DNA of 19,088 nt from SVTX01 sp045538195 (lineage in GTDB: Bacteria; Bacillota; Clostridia; Oscillospirales; CAG-272): positions 1 to 19,088 of the forward strand of contig JAZSRA010000136.1 in assembly GCA_045538195.1 (NCBI GenBank), in the 5' to 3' direction. Position 1 is the first letter of the stretch, and each line of letters starts with the position of its first letter. Under the pieces are notes generated by a model. It worked only from the letters and a program-made list of their open reading frames with translations, did not search any database and had not been told where the DNA came from. The position numbers were made by a program, and so were the translations under genes. Positions 15,070 through 19,088 of the stretch are shown in pieces.

Positions 15070-15075
15070 TTATAT

Positions 15076-15135
15076 CACCTCCCTCCGCATAGCGAGAGGA
15101 AGGCAAAGATACACTTCCTCTCAAATTGAGGGAAG
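15076..15135 (-). promoter_or_regulatory. Toxin mRNA leader with mutually exclusive hairpins over the ribosome site
   Basis: In transcription order there are four segments: 1 = CTTCCCTC (15128-15135), 2 = GAGAGGAAG (15114-15122), 3 = CTTCCTCTC (15094-15102), 4 = GGAGGGAGGTG (15076-15086, holding the Shine-Dalgarno). Segments 1:2 pair (nine pairs, one bulge), 2:3 pair perfectly over nine bases, and 3:4 pair over eight bases including one G-U. With 1:2 and 3:4 formed the ribosome site is buried; with 2:3 formed it is free. Confidence 0.7.
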
Positions 15136-15163
15136 CAACCGCCACCGTTTTGGTGTTCCTACG

Positions 15164-15181
15164 GATAAGCTGAAGCTTATC
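15164..15181 (-). promoter_or_regulatory. 5'-terminal hairpin of the toxin mRNA
   Basis: GATAAGC/GCTTATC with a four-base loop starts within a base or two of the predicted transcription start (about 15182). Such a cap commonly stabilises type I toxin messages against 5' decay. Confidence 0.65.
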
Positions 15182-15188
15182 ATTAGGC

Positions 15189-15217
15189 ATTATATCATAT
15201 TTGCCATTAAATATCAA
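15189..15217 (-). promoter_or_regulatory. Promoter of the toxin-like peptide mRNA
   Basis: On the minus strand, TTGATA (15212-15217), 17-base spacer, TATAAT (15189-15194) preceded by TGA (extended -10). Confidence 0.85.
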
Positions 15218-15295
15218 TACTTTTCATCAAAATGCTACTTAATTCATCAAAATTTTTCTTAACAGACGGTTTCAAAAAAACCAAATATCAATCTG

Positions 15296-15341
15296 TGGAC
15301 ATTAAAACTAAATACTGCTATAATATAGTCAGAACCGGTTC
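15296..15341 (+). promoter_or_regulatory. Promoter and candidate operator of the XRE regulator gene
   Basis: TGGACA (15296-15301), 17-base spacer, TATAAT (15319-15324), predicted start near 15331. The perfect 10-bp palindrome GAACCGGTTC (15332-15341) lies right at the start site and is a natural place for autorepression by the encoded helix-turn-helix protein. This is a positional inference. Confidence 0.7.
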
Positions 15342-15364
15342 AATCTAAAAAACGAGGTGCAAAT

Positions 15365-16138
15365 ATGAACTATCAATTCGGTAACATTTTCAAAGCTTTA
15401 AGAAAGCAGCGCAATCTTACCCAGGAACAAACAGCGGAATTCTTGGGCGTATCTTCACAGGCTGTAAGCAAATGGGAAACTAACTCCACTTTTCCCGACA
15501 TATCGCTTTTACCAATCATCGCAGATTTTTTCAATGTATCGATCGATTATCTTCTGTGCTATGATTTAACAAAACGAAACGAGGAGATCGAACGCATTTG
15601 CCGTGAATCCGAAGTGCTTATTCAAGACAAAAAATATATTGAGGCAGTCGCGTTGATGCGCACGGCATACACAAAATTTCCCGGAAACGATCTGATCATG
15701 TATAGCTTAGCATGGGCTTTGCGTTGGTCAATAAAATCAGAAAATATCGAAAAACGGGAAGAAAACTATAATGAAGCAATGCTCATTTACTTGAAAATTC
15801 TTGAAATCAGCACCAACACAGACCTGCGTTCCAAGGTTACAAGAGACCTTGTTTACTGTTATTATACTAAAGGAGATCTTAAAACAGGCAGAAAATATGC
15901 AGAGCAATTACCCGAATTTTCGGTTTGCCGCGAATACGTTTTGGGAAGATGTAACTGTCTTGAAGGTAAAGAACTTTCGGAATATCTGCAAACAAACATA
16001 AAGATCTTTGGAAAAGCATTGATAGAATGTCTTGAATATTTTGCAGACTGTAGAATTATTGCCAAAGAAGATATGGCACCCTATTCTCCCGAATCAGCAA
16101 ACGCTAAAATAGCGCTTGTAAATCAAATTCTTGAATAA
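15365..16138 (+). CDS. XRE-family transcriptional regulator with TPR-like C-terminal half
   Basis: The 257-residue protein has an N-terminal Cro/C1 helix-turn-helix (about 5-62), with LTQEQTAEFLGVSSQAVSKW as the recognition unit and the usual ending FFNVSIDYLL. Residues about 70-250 are alpha-helical with tetratricopeptide-like spacing (EAVALMRTAYTKFP, EAMLIYLKILEIS, and similar), as in many Clostridia regulators that sense a peptide, protein or cell-state signal through helical repeats. GAGGTG lies five bases before ATG 15365. It is transcribed away from the toxin-like locus, whose promoter is about 80 bases upstream on the other strand. A link between them is possible but not shown. Confidence 0.9.
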   Translation: MNYQFGNIFKALRKQRNLTQEQTAEFLGVSSQAVSKWETNSTFPDISLLPIIADFFNVSIDYLLCYDLTKRNEEIERICRESEVLIQDKKYIEAVALMRTAYTKFPGNDLIMYSLAWALRWSIKSENIEKREENYNEAMLIYLKILEISTNTDLRSKVTRDLVYCYYTKGDLKTGRKYAEQLPEFSVCREYVLGRCNCLEGKELSEYLQTNIKIFGKALIECLEYFADCRIIAKEDMAPYSPESANAKIALVNQILE

Positions 16139-16184
16139 CTATACCAATAATCTCACGGCTGTAAAATTACTCCATCGCTAAAAT

Positions 16185-16208
16185 CTCCCCCTTTTTCTGG
16201 GAGTTTTT
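16185..16208 (+). terminator. Weak terminator after the XRE regulator gene
   Basis: CTCCC (16185-16189) pairs with GGGAG (16199-16203) and is followed by TTTTT. The stem is short, so efficiency is uncertain. Confidence 0.55.
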
Positions 16209-16223
16209 GAAAGGTGAGGGGGT

Positions 16224-16271
16224 GCAGGGGGAGAGGAAAACTTTTTGCAAAAAGTTTCCCTCTCCCCCTGC
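16224..16271. repeat. 48-bp near-perfect palindrome between convergent genes
   Basis: Two 24-base arms differ at a single position. The outer part is GCAGGGGGAGAGG and the centre is an ACTTTTTGCAAAAAGT core. It starts 13 bases past the groEL stop and can end transcription from both sides. Its length and G-rich arms suggest a dispersed palindromic unit rather than a plain terminator. Confidence 0.8.
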
Positions 16272-16284
16272 TTTATATAGAATC

Positions 16285-17913
16285 TTAATACATACCGCCC
16301 ATGCCGCCTGCCGCGGGTGCAACGGGAGCCTCGGGTTCCTTAATGTCTGCAACGACGGACTCGGTTGTGAGAATTACCGACGCGATAGAAGCAGCGTTCT
16401 GAAGCGCGGAACGGGTAACCTTCTTGGGGTCAACGATACCTGCCGCCATCATATCAACGTACTTCTCATTGTAAGCGTCGAAGCCGTAACCGACCTTCTT
16501 ACTACTCATGATCTTGTCAACGATAACCGCACCGTCAAAGCCTGCGTTAGCCGCGATCTGACGAACAGGCTCTTCAAGACCTTTGAGAACGATCTTAACA
16601 CCGGTCTTTTCGTCGCCGTCGACGGTTTTGAGCAGCTTTTCAACTGCGGGGATAGCGTTAAGGTAAGCGGTACCGCCACCTGCAACGATGCCCTCCTCAA
16701 CAGCCGCCTTGGTTGCGTTGAGAGCGTCCTCGATGCGGAGCTTCTTCTCTTTCATTTCAGCCTCGGTAGCCGCGCCGACCTTAATAACGGCAACACCGCC
16801 CGAAAGCTTTGCAAGTCTCTCCTGAAGCTTCTCGCGGTCAAAATCGCTTGTGGTGGTCTCGATAGCAGACTTGATCTGCGCTACGCGAGCCTTGATCTCT
16901 GCGCTGTCTCCTGCGCCGTCAACGATAACGGTGTTTTCCTTGGTGATCTTGACCTGACGAGCGCGGCCGAGCATCTCGATCGACGCGTCTTTAAGTTCAA
17001 GTCCAATCTCGGAGGAAATAACCTCACCACCCGTAAGGATAGCGATATCGCGGAGCATTTCCTTTCTTCTGTCGCCAAAGCCGGGAGCCTTGACCGCAAC
17101 ACAGGTAAAGGTACCACGGAGCTTGTTGAGTACGAGAGTGGTAAGAGCCTCGCCCTCAACGTCCTCTGCGATGATAACAAGCTTTCTGCCGCTCTGAACA
17201 AGCTGTTCAAGGAGAGGAAGAATGTCGTTTATAGTAGAGATCTTCTTGTCAGTGATAAGAACGAGAGCGTCATCGATGACCGCCTCCATCTTGTCGGTGT
17301 CGGTGACCATGTAGGGAGAGAGGTAACCTCTGTCAAACTGCATACCCTCAACTACCTCGGAGTAGGTCTCGGCACTCTTGGACTCCTCAATGGTGATAAC
17401 GCCGTCGGCAGTTACCTTTTCCATAGCGTCGGCGATCAGCTCACCGATAACCTCGTCGCCTGCGGAGATAGTTCCAACACGCGCGATGTCCTCTTTACCG
17501 TTGACCTTCTTGCTGTTAGCGGCGAGAGCCTCAACAGCCGCGTCAACAGCCTTCTTCATACCCTTGCGGATAACCATGGGGTTAGCTCCTGCGGTCACGT
17601 TCTTCATACCCTCGCGAACAAATGCCTGAGCGAGAAGGGTTGCGGTGGTAGTACCGTCACCTGCCGCGTCGTTGGTCTTGGTAGCAACCTCGCGAACGAG
17701 CTGTGCGCCCATGTTCTCTGCTTCGTCAGCAAGCTCGATCTCCTTGGCGATGGTAACACCGTCGTTGGTGATGAGGGGTGCGCCGAACTTCTTGTCAAGA
17801 ACTACGTTTCTGCCCTTGGGGCCGAGAGTGATCTTGACCGTGTCAGCAAGCTTATCAATGCCGCGAACGAGAGCGTTGCGGGCTTCTATACCGTAAAGAA
17901 TTTCCTTTGCCAT
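16285..17913 (-). CDS. groEL: Chaperonin GroEL (60 kDa)
   Basis: The 542-residue protein forms the double-ring folding chamber with GroES in the cytoplasm. Diagnostic features are all present: KITLGPKGRNVVLDKKFG at about 27-44, ITNDGVTIAKEI, the ATP-site GDGTTTATLLAQ with D86, the apical domain with TGGEVISSEIGLEL, EEGIVAGGGTAYLNA near the second nucleotide contact, and a GGMGGMY C-terminal tail. Length matches the family (E. coli 548). GGAGG lies nine bases before ATG 17913. It follows groES by 22 bases in one operon under CIRCE control. Confidence 0.98.
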   Translation of the reverse strand: MAKEILYGIEARNALVRGIDKLADTVKITLGPKGRNVVLDKKFGAPLITNDGVTIAKEIELADEAENMGAQLVREVATKTNDAAGDGTTTATLLAQAFVREGMKNVTAGANPMVIRKGMKKAVDAAVEALAANSKKVNGKEDIARVGTISAGDEVIGELIADAMEKVTADGVITIEESKSAETYSEVVEGMQFDRGYLSPYMVTDTDKMEAVIDDALVLITDKKISTINDILPLLEQLVQSGRKLVIIAEDVEGEALTTLVLNKLRGTFTCVAVKAPGFGDRRKEMLRDIAILTGGEVISSEIGLELKDASIEMLGRARQVKITKENTVIVDGAGDSAEIKARVAQIKSAIETTTSDFDREKLQERLAKLSGGVAVIKVGAATEAEMKEKKLRIEDALNATKAAVEEGIVAGGGTAYLNAIPAVEKLLKTVDGDEKTGVKIVLKGLEEPVRQIAANAGFDGAVIVDKIMSSKKVGYGFDAYNEKYVDMMAAGIVDPKKVTRSALQNAASIASVILTTESVVADIKEPEAPVAPAAGGMGGMY

Positions 17914-17935
17914 TTTAGTTTACCTCCAAAATAAA

Positions 17936-18220
17936 TCAATCAACGATAGCGTAAATATCGTCTTCGGAAAGAATGGTGTACTCAACACCGTCGAGCTTAA
18001 CTGTGGTGCCTGCGTACTTGCTTGCGATAACCTTGTCGCCTACCTTGACCGTCATGGGAACGAGCTTGCCGTCCTCGACCTTACCTGATCCGATTGCTAC
18101 GATCTCCGCGATCTGGGGCTTTTCCTGAGCGGAAGCGGTGAGAATGATGCCCGAAACGGTCTTCTCCTCAGCCTCTGCAAACTTGATAACTACTCTGTTT
18201 GATAAAGGTTTAAGTGTCAT
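17936..18220 (-). CDS. groES: Co-chaperonin GroES (10 kDa)
   Basis: The 94-residue protein is the seven-subunit lid of GroEL. It begins MTLKPLSNRVVIKFAEAEEK, carries the mobile loop KTVSGIILTASAQEKPQ, and ends with TILSEDDIYAIV, all typical. GGAGG lies eight bases before ATG 18220. An open frame to 18370 crosses CIRCE and the promoter and was discarded. Confidence 0.98.
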   Translation of the reverse strand: MTLKPLSNRVVIKFAEAEEKTVSGIILTASAQEKPQIAEIVAIGSGKVEDGKLVPMTVKVGDKVIASKYAGTTVKLDGVEYTILSEDDIYAIVD

Positions 18221-18270
18221 TTTTAAATCCTCCAATCTAAAAAATGCTCTTAGGCATATAATTTCAATTT

Positions 18271-18297
18271 TTAGCACTCTTTTGTTCCAAGTGCTAA
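18271..18297. promoter_or_regulatory. CIRCE operator (HrcA binding site)
   Basis: TTAGCACTC, nine bases, AAGTGCTAA. This is the classic 9-9-9 CIRCE with one mismatch (A for G at the start of the right arm). It sits at the predicted start of the groES-groEL transcript, so HrcA would repress the operon until heat shock. Confidence 0.93.
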
Positions 18298-18308
18298 CCA
18301 CAAGGTAT

Positions 18309-18336
18309 ATTTTACCACAATCGGGACAAAAATCAA
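18309..18336 (-). promoter_or_regulatory. Promoter of groES-groEL
   Basis: On the minus strand, TTGATT (18331-18336), 16-base spacer, TAAAAT (18309-18314). The predicted start near 18302 falls directly before CIRCE. Confidence 0.75.
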
Positions 18337-18513
18337 TACTTTCGGCATATAATTCACATAATATTAACAAAGTTTTCCTTTGGTTTTAAAAGCTTTCTTC
18401 TTAAAATCGACCTTGGCGCATATAATTATGCAGAGTAAGATAAAATCGGCGATCTTTGCGTCGAAAAGCAGCGTTTCAAAAAAGCGCATATTAGGTGTTT
18501 ATTTCTTGCCCGC

Positions 18514-18577
18514 GTCGGCAGTGAAACCTGCCGACAATCGCTTAGCGATTGATCGGCTCGCAAATGCAAGAATTTGC
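18514..18577. repeat. Cluster of three adjacent hairpins
   Basis: GTCGGCAG/CTGCCGAC (18514-18521 with 18528-18535), CAATCGC/GCGATTG (18535-18541 with 18545-18551) and GCAAAT/ATTTGC (18560-18565 with 18572-18577) lie almost end to end, followed by AACCAAAGAAACGC, a phrase shared with repeat copies C and D. No gene is seen from 18371 to 18600. Confidence 0.65.
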
Positions 18578-18599
18578 TGAACCAAAGAAACGCAGGCAT

Positions 18600-18760
18600 T
18601 GTTCATTTCTTTCCACCAGCGGAAAGAAACGAACCAAAGAAACGCCGCATAGGGTAAAGAGGGTCTTGTTCGAGAAAAAGCGAACATGCCGCATTTTCTC
18701 GCCCTGCGACATCCTCTCTCCCCTATGTACCCCTCTCTCCTGTCGGCTATGCCGACGAAA
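18600..18760 (-). repeat. Modular palindromic repeat, copy D (different core)
   Basis: The first 50 bases are identical to 7880-7929. After GCCGCA it departs: CATAGGG (18648-18654) pairs with CCCTATG (18721-18727), enclosing a core stem CGAGAAAA/TTTTCTCG (18671-18678 with 18694-18701). It ends in GTCGGC/GCCGAC (18742-18747 with 18751-18756). It has the same architecture as copy C with an unrelated core. Confidence 0.75.
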
Positions 18761-18841
18761 TGGGTTTATTGATTTTAAAGAAGTGAAATCCTTTTTTTAT
18801 TTTCAATTTGTAGCCGTGATCCTATTAAAACTAAAAGCTTT

Positions 18842-19075
18842 GTCGCGGAAGCGACCTTTCCCGAAGGGAAAGCCTCTTTGAGTTTAAAAGTTTTATATTG
18901 TTGTAAGCCGTACTCCCCTATATTAACCAATGGGGTTGGGGGTCACGGGGGAGGGGCTGTTGAAACGAATAAAAACGCGGCTTGCTGCTTTTTTATTCGT
19001 GAGACCCGCCCCTATCACCCGTGCGGCTTTTCTTTTCGTACTTTTCTTGCAGCTGGTGGCAAGAAAAGTACATAT
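18842..19075 (+). repeat. Modular palindromic repeat, copy B
   Basis: Order: GTCGC/GCGAC and CTTTCCC/GGGAAAG hairpins, the flank with TTGTAAGCCGTAC, the G-rich block, a core stem CGAATAAAAA/TTTTTATTCG (18966-18975 with 18990-18999), CACCCGTGCGGC, and a perfect 13-bp terminal stem (19038-19050 with 19059-19071) around loop AGCTGGTG. Flanks match copies A and C; core and terminal stems differ but stay paired. The stretch 18761-18841 shows no gene. Confidence 0.8.
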
Positions 19076-19088
19076 AAGAAATCGCGTT

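Larger units (their letters stand above)
14910..15163. repeat. Inverted duplication bounding the toxin-antitoxin-like locus
   Basis: GTAGGAACACC (14911-14921) recurs inverted at 15152-15162, and CGGTTGCTTC (14927-14936) recurs inverted at 15132-15141. In between, the left arm has 5 bases and the right arm 10. Because both arms are transcribed inward, the two opposing RNAs carry the same sequence near their 5' ends rather than complementary sequence. Confidence 0.85.

Noticed and set aside
15020..15217. 72-codon frame from 15217 to 14999 on the minus strand
   Set aside because: It covers the toxin promoter and leader in another frame and lacks a ribosome site; the 29-codon frame with GGAGGTGAT is far better supported.
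16207..17934. 575-codon open frame antisense to groEL
   Set aside because: It is the shadow of groEL. The groEL frame has all family motifs, whereas the antisense frame has no recognisable domain and runs over the palindrome.
1..19088. CRISPR array or tandem direct repeats
   Set aside because: The repeats are few, widely spaced, palindromic and in both orientations, with no regular spacers and no cas genes.

Overview
The window reads as chromosomal DNA of a Bacillota member, probably an uncultured gut-type Clostridia. The support is: moderate GC, near-consensus sigma-A promoters (TTGACA-17-TATAAT) with strong GGAGG ribosome sites, a CIRCE-controlled groES-groEL operon, a BspA-type leucine-rich-repeat lipoprotein with a Cys/His-rich spacer, and Gram-positive-style two-component and glycolipid glycosyltransferase genes. 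I cannot resolve a genus. No rRNA, tRNA, CRISPR array, prophage or IS transposase was seen.

Layout. 1-350: a modular palindromic repeat (copy A) and a terminator. 352-5819 (minus): one likely operon, response regulator > histidine kinase > membrane GT2 glycosyltransferase > MGDG-synthase-like glycosyltransferase > small lipoprotein, behind an extended -10 promoter; the envelope glycosyltransferases are probably under their own two-component system. 5993-6556 (minus): a small multipass membrane protein, divergent from a XerC/D-type tyrosine recombinase at 6826-7848 (plus). 7880-8330: repeat copy C plus a nested inverted repeat. 8380-10539 (plus): recG. 10540-11343: a noncoding stretch holding a promoter, a highly structured RNA of about 220 nt with its own terminator (minus strand), a tiny ORF and several hairpins. 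11344-13167 (minus): BspA-like lipoprotein. 13319-14781 (minus): a HAD phosphatase and a concanavalin-like protein in one operon.

14876-15217 is the most unusual part. A 29-residue one-helix peptide with a very strong Shine-Dalgarno is transcribed from one side. A short RNA with a consensus promoter is transcribed convergently from the other side, and the two share a bidirectional terminator. This has the architecture of a type I toxin-antitoxin locus. Two features go beyond the textbook form: the 5' leaders of the two opposing RNAs are near-copies of each other (an inverted duplication), and the toxin leader carries mutually exclusive hairpins that would cover or free the ribosome site.

15365-16138 (plus): an XRE-type regulator with a TPR-like C-terminal half. 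16224-16271: a 48-bp near-perfect palindrome. 16285-18220 (minus): groEL and groES with CIRCE upstream. 18371-19088: no gene; hairpin clusters and repeat copies D and B, related to A and C. The repeats share flanks and loop sequences while the inner stems differ and stay paired.
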